In this document: piece after piece, positions 51,205 through 61,799 of the stretch
Layout of the letters: each line of letters begins with the position of its first letter
Position numbering within the stretch: the stretch's first letter is position 1
Source: Bactericera cockerelli
Taxonomy: Eukaryota; Arthropoda; Insecta; Hemiptera; Triozidae
Length of the DNA: 64,000 bases
NCBI GenBank assembly: GCA_024516035.1
Contig: CM044964.1
Span: forward strand, 1,448,784 to 1,512,783
Direction of reading: 5' to 3'
The notes under the pieces: model-generated
What the model saw: only the letters and a program-made list of their open reading frames with translations
Database searches by the model: none
What the model was told of the DNA's origin: nothing
Translations under genes and position numbers: made by a program

Positions 51205-51440
51205 ATAATTTTTTTTTGATACCTTGAACATTTTGGAACCTGGCCCAATTGACCTGTATTTTGGTTTGGACCCGCCTGGACTAACTTTTTTCTTGTTCAT
51301 GAAAGATGGGGTTTTGACATATCAAATCCAATGAATTTAAGGTGCCGATTGCGAATTTGATATTGATTTTCTTGTAACTGTTACCGTTCAGCCATCGTTG
51401 GCAGATTCAACATCCATTTTATTCTGAACGATGGCTCCCA
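51205..51440 (+). mobile_element. Element F/G right-half fragment
   Basis: attttggaacctggcccaat, gttttgacatatcaaatcca, ttaaggtgccgattgcgaat and gttaccgttcagccatcg match 8,100-8,260 and 60,780-60,930. Confidence 0.6.
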
Positions 51441-51869
51441 CTAGAGGGCGTGTTAAGGGAAAAACATAAGATGTATCTCTAATCCTCTTTCATAATTTGG
51501 ACCTAAATCGTGTTAACTTTTATTAATATTTAATTCTTTATTAATAGGACATACACCTTACTCAAAGAAGTAATTATAAAAAACGTCGGCTATTAGGTAA
51601 AACTGACCAAGTGACAGTTAATCATTTTTCCGATTTTTCGTTACTCTGGTAGGAAATTAACCTAACTTTTGGCTAAAAATCAAAAGTTCGGTAGTATTCA
51701 AACATATGCGCGGGAAAAAGCGAAAAAGAATTTTTACCTGAAAGACTGGTAGAGATTTCAATGACCAAATGGAGATGGTCCAAATGCAGATGGTTAGTTT
51801 AACCTTCCAGCTGACGAAAATTAAAATAGAAAAATTAGAACAATGTAAAAAAAGGAAAGAATAGATAAA
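51441..51869. other. Gene-free spacer
   Basis: No supported feature. Confidence 0.4.
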
Positions 51870-52200
51870 CAACAAAGATCACATACATAAAATAAATATA
51901 TTATATAGATGTCCTAAGTACATCTGATATTCATGTACATCTAATATAACTTCTCACTTTTCTGTTTATACTGATTAAAATAGAGAGGTTAGTTGATGAC
52001 AGGATATTCAGAACTATTACCTGCTGATGAGAGCAAATAAGCTCGAAACAGCTGTCCAGGTATGTTCTGATATTCATGTAAATCTAGTACAACTTCTCAC
52101 TTTTCTGTTTATACTGATACTAATTATACTGAAGTAAAGGGCGGGGTAAATGCCTATATTGCCTATGGCAATCTCTTCCACCCAACCCTTAATCTCTTCC
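51870..52200 (-). repeat. Family J repeat split by a 215-bp insertion
   Basis: The J sequence gatgtcctaa (to 51,918) resumes as taaagggcggggtaaatgcc at about 52,136. The insert (about 51,919-52,133) contains two direct copies of ctgatattcatgtaaatcta plus tctcacttttctgtttatac, about 148 bp apart. Confidence 0.65.
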
Positions 52201-52289
52201 ACCGAACTTTGCTCTCGAAAAACTCTAAAACCCCGCCTGATAACTATCAAGGTTCCAGACAGCTCTGATGAAAGCCCTCGTCATTTGGC

Positions 52290-53075
52290 ATTTTAATAAA
52301 AATTCATTTGAAAAGTCTCCCATCGATGAGTTGGATAGCAAGATGCTGAATGACTAGATGAATTCTGCTGATTCGGAAAATAATAATATTTCTCTGTCCT
52401 GACACTCAGAGAGCGATAGATGATAGGCCTATTATTCTTCTTCTTCTTTTACTCTGTCATATCCCTCTTAAGCAGGTCGACGTTGTTCAACCTCATGGTT
52501 GAAGTTAGTTGATTTTGGCACACTTTTAAGCCTGGATGCCCTTCCTTACGCCAACGATTCTATTTGATTTAACTTCCTGAATCAGGACGGAGTTTTACTT
52601 TACATTCGCTAGGAACCGCACCTGCTACGCGCATTAACCTCACCCAGCCTGGGTAGGGCCGGAAATTTCAGTCTCACATGTGCAGACGGAACAGAATTTT
52701 CTGTTTGCAAAATCTGCTCTGACCGGGGATCGAACTCAAGATCTCTGGACTATGAGCAGTATTCACTACCGTTACGTCACGGAGGCTGGTTGCTAGACCT
52801 ATTATTAGCGCTGATAAATGATGGATCTCCTATCAATGTGTTGACGAGGTCACAATATGCTGAATAAGTAGATGAATTTTGCTGATTCGGAAAATAATAT
52901 TATTTCTGTGTCCTGATATTCAGAGAGGGATGGATGCTAGGTATATTATTATCGCTGATAAAGGTTGGATGTCTTATCATTGTGTTGATGAGGTTACAAT
53001 ATGCTGAATGAGTTGATAAATTCTGCTGATTCGGAAAATAATAATATTTCTTTGTCCTGATATTCAGAAAAAAAT
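52290..53075 (+). repeat. 144-bp satellite, three units, interrupted by a SINE
   Basis: tgctgattcggaaaataat marks units at 52,366, 52,880 and 53,023. After removal of the SINE C insertion, spacing is 144 and 143 bp. Each unit has gttgatgaggttacaatatg and tctttgtcctgatattcaga-type blocks. Confidence 0.85.
52437..52793 (-). mobile_element. SINE family C, 13-bp TSD, inside a satellite
   Basis: The flanks taggcctattatt (52,424-52,436) and tagacctattatt (52,794-52,806) differ by one base. The minus strand has head AGCCTCCGTGACGTAACGG, B box GAGTTCGATCCCCGG, shared module AGGCTGGGTGAGGTTAATG, and a 3' tail ending in (GAA)n. Confidence 0.85.
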
Positions 53076-53084
53076 AATTCTCAG

Positions 53085-53215
53085 AGTATTATTGTTATGT
53101 GGACATAAACTCAAATTAATGAGGAAGAATTCATACACTGGGTGGGATTCGAACCCTACGCTACCTGGATTACCAGACTAGCGCCTTAACCAGTTGACTA
53201 CCAGTACACAGTATT
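53085..53215 (-). mobile_element. SINE family B, 5' two thirds
   Basis: Minus strand GTACTGGTAGTCAACTGGTT, AGTCTGGTAATCCAGGTAGC and B box GGTTCGAATCCCACC, partly shortened in the variable region. The 3' end after actctgag is missing. Confidence 0.75.
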
Positions 53216-54930
53216 TATAGTCTTCACGGAATAATAATTATGTAGTACTCGTATAATTTTGTTGACATAGTGTTGTCATAGAACATGATATATTTTCCAA
53301 GTTGGATTGTCAGACAGTGAATTAACAAACATGTTATCATAATATTATTTTTTCAGTTATACATAGTTATTTATTATTCTACACTCATATTCCAAGTTCA
53401 AGTTTCACAAACCAATGTAAATGATAAAACGAAGATAACAATGAGGTATTTGTGTAAAACTTTTTATGTATAATTTCCAGAGAAAACTGGGATGGTTATA
53501 AAACTTACAGAAAACAATAGGAACACTCAACTCCGTGAATATTTCAATATGTTAGGGTAGAAGTAGGTACGTACATACGAGATTCGGTAAATCTATACAG
53601 GGTGATTCAAAAAATTATGTAAGTCTGTTCTTAACACCGACCCCATTAAGGCCGCAAACCTTTAGGTTTGTTGTGTATTATCTCCTTTTCCCCTAAATCT
53701 GTCTGTATACAACAAAAACAAAGTAAAGCACGTTAGCGGGCTTAGAGGCCAATGACTAGCCTATTCGTTCCAATTTATGTGGTTTCGAGTGAATGTAGGT
53801 ACAAATACATATTCAAGTTTCCATTTTTTTTTTTTTTAATAATTTGAAGATAAAAAAACACTTAAATTGATTTTCATTTGTTTTGCCAAGAGTTCTGTAT
53901 ACTTTAAGTTCTTCCGTGACCTTATATAATTTCAACAACAAAAAATATTTGCAAAAAAAAAACTGAATCCTTGAAGAGTTAGGCTGGCGCCTCCTCTAAT
54001 TTCAATAACATACTCAACTACTCGTTGTATTCAAATTTATTTTATGAGGGCCCTGAAACTTTTGGAACTTTTTTTTTCAACAGATTTTCACTTTAACTTT
54101 GGAGTGTGTGTATACTCCGTAAAAAATAGAATAATTTCCATTCCCAACATTATGAAAAGTTGAATATGATAGGGGAGATTTCTGTGTAGATAAGTTTGTT
54201 CTTGTTTTTTTTTTTTCTAAACAGGGACTTTAGTTTTCAATTTGCTGGCAGATAACTAACCAGCTAGCAATAATAAGCTCACTTAGCCTGACTTGGGCCT
54301 GTATTAGTCAATTTTACAAGGCAGAGTTGCGGTGACTCAGAAGGATAAAAGTTGGGGGAAAAGTTTGCCAATTGCCATAACCCCGCGCGTAAGCAATAAA
54401 TAAAAAGATTTTACTTTTTTCATCGCCCTCTCTTTTTTTTATATTTTTCTTTGCAATATTTTTTTGTTGTTATTTAAATATATACCTACACTTAATGAGG
54501 TACATAATTGTATGTAATTTAATAAGGAATTAATGATGTGAATGTTTAAGTATAAAGATATAATATATATGTAAAATATCTCATATCTTTAAAAATAAAG
54601 ATATATTATTTCTGTTGTATGTAAATATCTTTTCTAATAAAAGATAATAATAATTTTGATAACTCGATAACGAACTTGCTACAAATACGGGGAAACAGAC
54701 GCTCAATAAATTTATCAGAACATAAAAGTGTGTAGAAATAAAAATAAAATTTCTATTATTCAGTAGAACAATCAACATTTAATCAAAAAACAACAAAGAT
54801 AATTATGTTTGTATCAGAATCATGGTGCTTTTTGAACTATTTTTTTCACAACAAATTTCCAACAGAAGTTTATTATTGAACAACTGAAAAACAAACCCGT
54901 TCTAATCCAATATAATGATTGCCAATATAA
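53216..54930. other. AT-rich region without supported genes
   Basis: About 1.7 kb. A tacagggtgattcaaaaaat motif lies near 53,596. The segment at about 53,630-53,790 is of mixed composition but has no recognised function. T runs are near 53,827 and 54,205. The weak ccataaccccgcgcgtaag near 54,376 resembles the family J core. Confidence 0.4.
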
Positions 54931-54934
54931 AGGG

Positions 54935-55120
54935 TTGGGTGGAAGAGATTGCCATAGGCAATAACCTCGCCTTTTAGTTAGGACATATGTATATATTTTT
55001 TTTTTTTCTTGTTTATTTTATTATTATAGTCAATTTTTATATTTAATTTTTACCATTATTTGTCTGTACATATGTTCTACTAATAAAGAGTTTCTAAATA
55101 AATGAATAAAAATAAAATGA
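54935..55120 (+). repeat. Family J repeat, near full length
   Basis: gggttgggtggaagagattg, ccataggcaataacctcgcc, tagttaggacatatgtatat, an AT-rich tail, and the end ctaataaagagtttctaaat. Confidence 0.7.
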
Positions 55121-55555
55121 TCTCGATGACATTATCTCTCACACAGCGGCAAACTTGAAACCGTTCATTTCAATTCCTAAATTTACAACCAAGGAAAGTA
55201 TGCTAAAAATTGGCGCCGCTCCAAGAAGTTTCCTTGCGAAAAATAAGAAAATGAACTGAGTGTGGTGTGGTGGTTATCAGGCCTTGGGGAGGTGTGGAAA
55301 ATTTCAATCTAAGATAGGAGAATTTTACAGATACCGACGTCTGTATTTTTTATATTAATATTATTTTAAATAGGTATAATCTATAAAATGTCACTTGTAA
55401 TCCAGAGAGGAAATTGCTGAAGTATGCTGAGTACTTTGGCCTCTTGATTGCAAATGGCAGAAATACATTATCTGTAAAATAAAAAATAATAAGTAAAAAA
55501 AATCAGATATTCCAACCATATTTCTTTGTAAAATTGGTGAACTTTTTAAAATTAA
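55121..55555. other. Gene-free spacer
   Basis: A less AT-rich patch near 55,140-55,280 has no convincing frame. Confidence 0.4.
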
Positions 55556-55559
55556 TGCC

Positions 55560-55710
55560 CAAAGCATTTTCTACCTCCTAACCCTTAGAGTCTTATTATG
55601 TGGTCACAAACTCAAATTAAAGAGGAAAAATTCATGCACTGGGTGTGATCAAAACCAACGGATTACCAGACTAGTGCGTTAAACACTTGACTACCAGTGC
55701 AATTGATACT
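55560..55710 (-). mobile_element. SINE family B, damaged head
   Basis: The minus strand has GCACTGGTAGTCAAGTGTTT and AGTCTGGTAATCC followed directly by GTTGGTTTTGATCACACCC, so about 15 bp of the variable region is deleted and the B box is mutated. Confidence 0.75.
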
Positions 55711-55744
55711 GAGGAAAATATTTAAAAAGAAGTCCTATGCCCGA

Positions 55745-55880
55745 CGCACGGCAGTGTATAATATTTTTTTGATTCCTTGAACATTTTGGAACCTGGCCCA
55801 ATTTACCGGTATGCTTGGGACCACCTGGACCAACTTTTTTATTGTTCATCCTAGATTGGGGTTTTGACATATCAAATGTA
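55745..55880 (+). mobile_element. Element F/G right-half fragment
   Basis: ttttggaacctggcccaatt, accaactttttt and gttttgacatatcaaatgta. As at 51.2 kb, the fragment follows a SINE B copy and a cctatgcccgac segment, so the two regions (50.93-51.44 and 55.56-55.88 kb) look like a duplication of a composite unit. Confidence 0.6.
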
Positions 55881-56084
55881 AGTATTTTCATTAATTTTTT
55901 TGTTTTCCTTCACTTCCCGTTAACTTTTAGCAAAAAAAATTTCATAATCTTTACTATAAATACACTATCAGGCATTTGCCTATTCATTGTAATTGTATTT
56001 ATTTTTTATTTATAATTGTTTATTTACACTTTTTTTATACAGAACAAAGAACAATAAATTATTAGGAGAAATATTTTTTTTTTT

Positions 56085-56480
56085 TTTAACAAGTGTTACA
56101 AAATAAAATATAGAAAAAAATATTTAAATTTAAATTTACAATTGTCTTGTAATCCGGGACGAAGTTAATGCCTTAGGCAAACTCTGCCACTTAACCCCGT
56201 TAAATTGTAGGTTAACAGCTGTTATTCGATGAAAACTCTGCACAAACTAGTTACTCAAATTAACCGTAATCTGAGTGGGGTAAAAATATTATTATTATAC
56301 AACAACACTTTATCAGATATAAATGGACATTATGTACATACAAATAATTAATTTAACAATGAAAAAATAGAAAAATAAATACAATAAAATTGAAAAAGAA
56401 ATGAAAGTATATAAAAACATAATGTCCTAACTAAATGGCGGGGTTATTGCCTGTGGCAATCTCTTCCACCCAACCCTTGA
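56085..56480 (-). repeat. Two family J-like copies in tandem
   Basis: A diverged copy (tgtcttgtaatccgggacga, taatgccttaggcaaactct, gccacttaaccc) is followed by a well preserved copy (cattatgtacatacaaataa, aatgtcctaactaaatggcg, tggcaatctcttccacccaa). Confidence 0.65.
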
Positions 56481-56769
56481 AGTTCCCTATCTATAGATAT
56501 TTCAATAATTTCAATAATAACTGTGTAGACTTTCCCAAGGCGTGGATTAGGCCTGTACGTGGGCTGGGTTCTACTACTGAACAACCATACTTCTTGTGTA
56601 GAAGAACAATGGCTCGAAAGCATACTCTATGTTGACTTTGGCTTTTGCATGCATAACAAGTATAACTACCCTGGGGACCGCGCGCTCGTAGGTTAATCGT
56701 ATTTTATATTTTACTACGTGTTCAAGAGCCTGGAAAATGATAACAGAAATCCCTTAATCCCTCTTTCAA

Positions 56770-56777
56770 CCAAAACA

Positions 56778-56819
<42 letters not shown>
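56770..56819 (+). repeat. (CT)n(CA)n microsatellite
   Basis: ctctctctctc followed by about 15 CA units. Confidence 0.95.
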
Positions 56820-56821
<2 letters not shown>

Positions 56822-57384
56822 AATTGGAATAGAAGTATAAATTGGAGAGACTAAAGGACTAATTATGAAACAGGATTAAATTAATTTACATAAGCCAAAA
56901 TATCTCTCAAAGTCTTAGAAGCCAAATAAAAAAGGCTTAGGATGGGTCTTCTGAATACGAAAAATAAAATAGAAATAAAACAAATGATTTATTATTATTA
57001 TTATGAAGTCGGATAATTTTTCGCTGTGTTTGGCTTAAACTTTGGGTGGAGGGACGGCCTAGATTATCTTATATTCCATACCGTTTCATAATACGGCCCC
57101 TGCAATATCTAACCTATCATTTCGTTTCCTCTCTCAAAATTATACTACACTTAACCTCTTTCTTTCAAAAGTACTCTTGATTATTTTTCTATAATATGTA
57201 TTAATCTTCCTTTGATTTCTTTTTCATTTAATAAATCGCTAAAATCCTCTCTTTCTTCTACATACATATAACTCACAGTGTCTCACTCTCTCAACAGTAA
57301 ATCCCAATAAATTAACTTTAGGTTAAGAGGTAATAATTATGTATTTTAATTGATATAAATAAAGTTCATATACATAATTATATT
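56820..57384. other. Gene-free spacer
   Basis: cttagaagccaaataaaaaa near 56,913 also occurs at 21.32 kb. Nothing else is supported. Confidence 0.4.
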
Positions 57385-57580
57385 CAAGTTTAAAGGCGGC
57401 ACTCAGTGCGTCCAAAGACTCCAGAGGTCGTGGGTTCGAAACCCAGCTGGGACATGACATGTTATCCTCCCATTGGGATTTTACCCCATAATACTATGTC
57501 TTGAGCTTACTGCTGGTAAAATGGGACTTTAATAGTCCTAATCGGGCAGTATAAATAAGGCGATATTATTATTATTATTA
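57385..57580 (+). mobile_element. SINE family H
   Basis: Damaged head (ggcggcactcagtgcgtcca), then ggtcgtgggttcgaaaccca, gctgggacatgacatgttat, cctcccattgggattttacc, gcttactgctggtaaaatgg, ttaatagtcctaatcgggca and a terminal ataaggcgatattattatta. Confidence 0.75.
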
Positions 57581-57584
57581 TTAC

Positions 57585-58021
57585 CTCTTTCTCTCTCTCT
57601 CTGTCTCTCTCTCTCCTCTCTCTTTCTTCAGAAATGTCCCGTCATGAATTCTCCCTCTATGACTCTCCCTCTCTCTCTCCTTATCTCTCTAAGAAACTCT
57701 TCTTCCTCTATCTTACCTTCTTCCTTTCAAACTTCTCTCATTCTCTCTTCTCTGTCTGTCATCTCTCATATTAATTTATCATCACTCTTTTTCGTCGGAT
57801 ATTTGTCCTTAAAATCCCCCCTCCCCCTTTTCCCCTACCCAGCCTCAATCCCTAAGGTCATCTTTACATCAACTGAAGGGATTTCATGCGCCAGACTTCC
57901 AAGTTTCTGAATGCCTCGCAATGGAGATTTTGAGCAAGTTTGAGGGTTCTTTTCCTAAACTCCCAATCATAATTTCTTTCTCTCTTCTTCGTCTCTCTTT
58001 CTCTCTATCTCTCTCTCTTTT

Positions 58022-58064
<43 letters not shown>

Positions 58065-58115
58065 TTCTCTCTCTTTCTCTCACCCTCTCTCTCCCTCTCT
58101 ATATCTATCTATGTC
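57585..58115 (+). repeat. CT-rich tracts around a unique-looking island
   Basis: CT tracts at 57,588-57,630, 57,650-57,760 and 57,975-58,100 flank an island of mixed sequence at about 57,785-57,970. No gene is supported. Confidence 0.75.
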
Positions 58116-58254
58116 TTTCAAGGTCTTATTTATCAGCGAAACTTGGGCTAAAACTTTGCAATTTGTAAGCCAAAGTCCCTCACTCAATCTTAGATTGTCT
58201 ACCTCTTATCTGTATAGAGACAGAAGAAAAACAAGAATACAAAAGAGATGATGA

Positions 58255-58440
58255 GTAGGGAATGTGGTAAGGGAAAGACCGAGAGAAAAAGAGAGAGAGA
58301 TATAGAAAGAGAGAGGGAGGACAAGAAAGATAAGAAAGAGCGAGAGAGAGAGAGAGAAAAGAGAGGGAGATACGTATAGAAAGAGAGAGATATAGAAAGA
58401 AAGAGAGAGAGAGAAAGAAAGAAAGAAGAGGGAAGAAAGA
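58255..58440 (-). repeat. GA-rich tract
   Basis: Purine-rich DNA leading into the 101-bp array, opposite in polarity to the CT tract just upstream. Confidence 0.8.
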
Positions 58441-58860
58441 GAGGGGAAGATGAAAATACAGGGTGGTCAAAAACTACCTTTCCTATGAGAGAATAGAAGA
58501 GAAGAAAGAGAGAGAGAAGGAAAAAAGAGGAGGAAAGAAAGAAAGGAAAGGGAAAATACAGGGTTGTCAAAAAATACCTTCCCTATGAGAGAATAGAAGA
58601 GAAGAAAGAGAGAGAGAAGGAAAAAAAGGAGGAAAGAAAGAGAGGGGGAGGAGAACATACAGGGTGGTCATAAACTACCTTCCCTATGAGAGAATAGAAG
58701 AGAAGAAAGAAAGCGAGAAGGAAAAAAGAGGAGGAAAGAAAAAGAGGGGAAGGAGAATATACAGGGTGGTCAAAAACTACCTTCCCTATGAGAGAATAGA
58801 AGAGAAGAAAGATAGAGATGGAAAAAAGAGGAAAGAAAGAGAGGGAAGGAGAAAATACAA
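58441..58860 (-). repeat. 101-bp tandem array, four units, each with ACAGGGTGGTC
   Basis: tacagggtggtcaaaaacta followed by ccttccctatgagagaatag starts units at 58,458, 58,558, 58,659 and 58,760 (spacing 100, 101, 101). The rest of each unit is GA-rich. The repeating open frames on both strands follow from this array. Confidence 0.9.
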
Positions 58861-58928
58861 CTTAAACAAGAAAATCAGTTTTCTATAACATACCTATGTA
58901 TAACAAATACCTATATAATTTTTTAGGA

Positions 58929-59165
58929 GTCACCGTGGCCCAATGAGTTAGGGCAACTAGGCATTGCACGCACGGTGACCTTGGTTCGATCCCCATCGAG
59001 GCAGGATTTTTTTCTGCTCTGTACTTGGGTGTTCAGGGTCAACTCATAACTCGTGAGGAAAAATGAGTAGCTGTCTGTTAGCAGCGACCAGTGGCGGAAT
59101 TATAGGCATTAATAAGATATTGGGATATTAAAAATACGGAAGAGTCCTATAATTCTGCACTACCC
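58929..59165 (+). mobile_element. SINE family D, tail variant
   Basis: gtcaccgtggcccaatgagt, aggcattgcacgcacggtga and B box ggttcgatccccatc, then tcaactcataactcgtgagg as in other D copies. The tail (cagtggcggaattataggca, tacggaagagtcctataatt) differs from the ggccttgtgcttcacc tail at 20.65 and 61.15 kb and matches 33.81-33.90 kb. Confidence 0.8.
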
Positions 59166-59505
59166 TCTAAAATTGTGTTATAATAACACAAAGAAACACA
59201 TTTTTTAATTATATGATTTTTTTACATGGGAAAGGTACTTTTTCACCATCCTGTATATGACAAAGTGAAAGGATGGAGAGAGAAAGAAGAGGAGGAGACA
59301 AAGAGTTTACCAGGAGAGGAAGAAAACTTAGTCATAATCCCTAATTTATCACGAAACTTTGTAATTAGCCGGAGTCTCCTAAAGTTGGCCTCCTCCTAGC
59401 GAGGCCCAAGGGATAAGCTCGCGAAACACATTATTCATAATGGATCCTGTGTGGGGAACTTTCTGACGCAACTAGCCCTTTACCCACACCTCGCAACGGA
59501 TCTCT
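59166..59505. other. Mixed spacer
   Basis: A tacatgggaaaggtactttt and ccatcctgtatatg pair is at about 59,221-59,256. A less AT-rich segment at about 59,350-59,490 has no recognised function. Confidence 0.35.
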
Positions 59506-59507
59506 TA

Positions 59508-59742
59508 AAAGTACTTGAAGTCCCTGAAAGTACATCAGTAGGTTTTGAAGTCCTTAAAAGTACATCAGTAGGTACTTGAAGGCCCTAAAAGTACATCAGT
59601 AGGTACTTGAAGGCCCTAAAAGTACATCAGTAGGTACTTGAAGGCCCTAAAAGTACATCAGTATCTACTTGAAGGCCCTAAAAGTACATCAGTATCTACT
59701 TGAAGGCCCTAAAAGTACATCAGTAGGTACTTGAAGGCCCTT
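59508..59742 (+). repeat. 31-bp tandem repeat, about 7.5 units
   Basis: Units of ggtacttgaaggccctaaaa plus gtacatcagta, spaced 31 bp. The first two units diverge (agtccctg, agtccttaaa); two units have gtatctac in place of gtaggtac. Confidence 0.9.
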
Positions 59743-59764
59743 AAGTTGGCGGCCGCAACTTTGG

Positions 59765-60160
59765 ACCTAATAATAATAATAGTATTCTTTAGTGGAAGGC
59801 AACTACTAGGCTGGGTTAATGCTTAAATCATTTTCTACCTCCTAACCCTAAAGAGTCTTAACGTTATGTGGTCACAAACTCAAATTAATGAGGAAAATTC
59901 ATGCATTGGGTGGGATTTTTTTTTATAAACAATTTAATCAAGCTTTATTAACATCTTTTATATATACAATGAACATGGTAACAAGTTGAGAAATAAGTAT
60001 AAACAAAGCCTGATCAAGGGTGGTGATAATGCCTTCGACATTCTCTTCCACACCACCCTTGAACGTTAATACAAGTAGCGTTGGGATTCAAACCAACGAA
60101 TCCCTACGCTACTTACCAGCCTAGCGCCTAAACTACTTGTCTAACACGGTATAGGGCCTA
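59765..60160 (-). mobile_element. SINE family B split by a family J insertion
   Basis: The body lies at 59,770-59,922 and the head at about 60,076-60,150 (gattcaaaccaacgaatccc, tacgctacttaccagcctag). The intervening 59,924-60,072 starts with a T run and contains aatgccttcgacattctctt plus ccacaccacccttg, so a J-like copy inserted in minus orientation. The flanks share tgggatt. Confidence 0.7.
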
Positions 60161-60470
60161 AACCCTATACCCTGGAACCTTGTTCCTACTCAGATGTAAA
60201 CAAGTAGACAATCAGTTATAGATGGCCTTTTTTTATTTTTATTTTCTACATATTTGTTTTATAATTCTTAGTCTATGCACTATTATTGTTATTATATTTT
60301 TAATGGCGGTTTTTCTCTGTTTTCTGTTTCAGATTTAACCAGCCGTACAATAGTTTGGACACTTGGGACGCTGAAATTAATCGTTGATTAAATTGTACAT
60401 TAAAACAATTGGTTGGTATGACGATAATAGATGAACATAAACCTAGATAACTCTAACAATAACAATACCT
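60161..60470. other. Gene-free spacer
   Basis: gggcctaaaccctataccct near 60,155 has local dyad symmetry. No gene is supported. Confidence 0.4.
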
Positions 60471-60473
60471 TAT

Positions 60474-60522
60474 ATTACTTCCGAGAAATTTCTAATATTA
60501 GAAATCGGAAGTATTGTGTTTG
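60474..60522. repeat. Palindrome of the acttccgattt family
   Basis: attacttccgagaaatttct followed by aatattagaaatcggaagta is a nearly perfect dyad. The same sequence is at 21,872-21,910. Confidence 0.7.
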
Positions 60523-60589
60523 TTTTCGTATTTTAATAATGAAAACTGTTTGTTTATAACGGTTTACCGTTGCTTTCAACTACATAGCC

Positions 60590-60990
60590 ATATACAGGGT
60601 GATAGAGTGTCCCGCAATTCATGATCCACTCAAATATCTCGAGAACAGATTAAGAAATTGAGATGAAATAGACTGTGATTTTCATGGGATTCAGTGATGA
60701 TTATTTTGGCATTATCAAAAAAGTTGAGGCCAACAAAATCTTGAATCTGACTTTTGTTTTCCAAGTGAACCAATTTTTTTTTGAACTTTTTGGAACCCGG
60801 CCCAATTTATTATTCATCTTAAATTGGGGGTTGTGACATATCAAATTCCATAATTTTGAGGTGCTGATTACGAATTTGACATTGATTTTTAGATAAATGT
60901 ATGTTATGATGTTATCCTTGAGTCACCACAGGTGAAGTTTGACTTCTTTTCGAGTGATAAAGAAAGTCGTGTGGTGTCCCACCAGATCTT
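60590..60990 (+). mobile_element. ACAGGGTG motif and element F/G right-half copy
   Basis: atacagggtgatagagtgtc at about 60,593 is followed, from about 60,770, by aactttttggaacccggccc, gggggttgtgacatatcaaa, ttgaggtgctgattacgaat and gataaagaaagtcgtgtggt, which match 8,100-8,310. Confidence 0.6.
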
Positions 60991-61148
60991 TTATATTACT
61001 TTTAAAACTACTTCCACGTCCTTCCCTTTTCTCTCCGTTTTCTCGTTAGCTGCGTCGCCTCTCACGCACCCTACATTGCACTCTTTGATTGGACTAATTT
61101 GTTCCTAGGTTGGCCAGTAATTTACGATTAGTGAAGTATTATTATGTA

Positions 61149-61450
61149 TGTATGGTTTTATTTGTTGTGAAGCACAAGGCCCCTTCACAATTATTGTGGG
61201 TAGCGCAGCATTACTAAGAGCCTTCTTTACTTTTTTGAATTATTCTATTACATTAATTTCTTTTTACTCTGGTAATGCCGCCACTGGTCGTTACTCATAC
61301 AAGTAACTTCTCATTTTTCCTCATGAGGTATGAGTGAACCCCGAACATTCAAGTACAGAGCAGAAAAAATTCCTGCTCCGCTGGGGATCGAACCCAGGTC
61401 ACCATGCGTGCAATGCCTAGCGCGCTAACTCACTCTGCCACAGTGACTAC
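61149..61450 (-). mobile_element. SINE family D, 9-bp TSD
   Basis: TSD tattatgta at 61,140-61,148 and 61,451-61,459. The minus strand has GTCACTGTGGCAGAGTGAGT, AGGCATTGCACGCATGGTGA, B box GGTTCGATCCCCAGC and the ggccttgtgcttcacaac tail as in the copy at 20.65 kb. Confidence 0.85.
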
Positions 61451-61797
61451 TATTATGTACATACTCAAAAATATGATTTCCATAAATTCCTATACAGAAT
61501 AAATATTTTCCAGAAATCTTATTTGATTAGAAATTTTCTTTCTCCAAATTCTACATATCTCTTTCGTCATAAATCTCCGCTTACAAATTTAATCCTTTTT
61601 CCGGAAAATAAGTATCCAAGAAGTTGATACAGCGCTACTCCTGTTTCCGAGAGTTAATTCAATATTAATCGAGGAAAAGCTTCGGATTTGAATAGGGTTT
61701 CCAAATTCAATTACTTCAATAAGCTATCTTTATTATTCGGGTTGTTTATTTTCAGATACGTCTTACAAGCGACAAGATTTTTGAGTCTAATAACAAT
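61451..61797. other. Gene-free spacer
   Basis: No supported feature. Confidence 0.4.
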
Positions 61798-61799
61798 AC

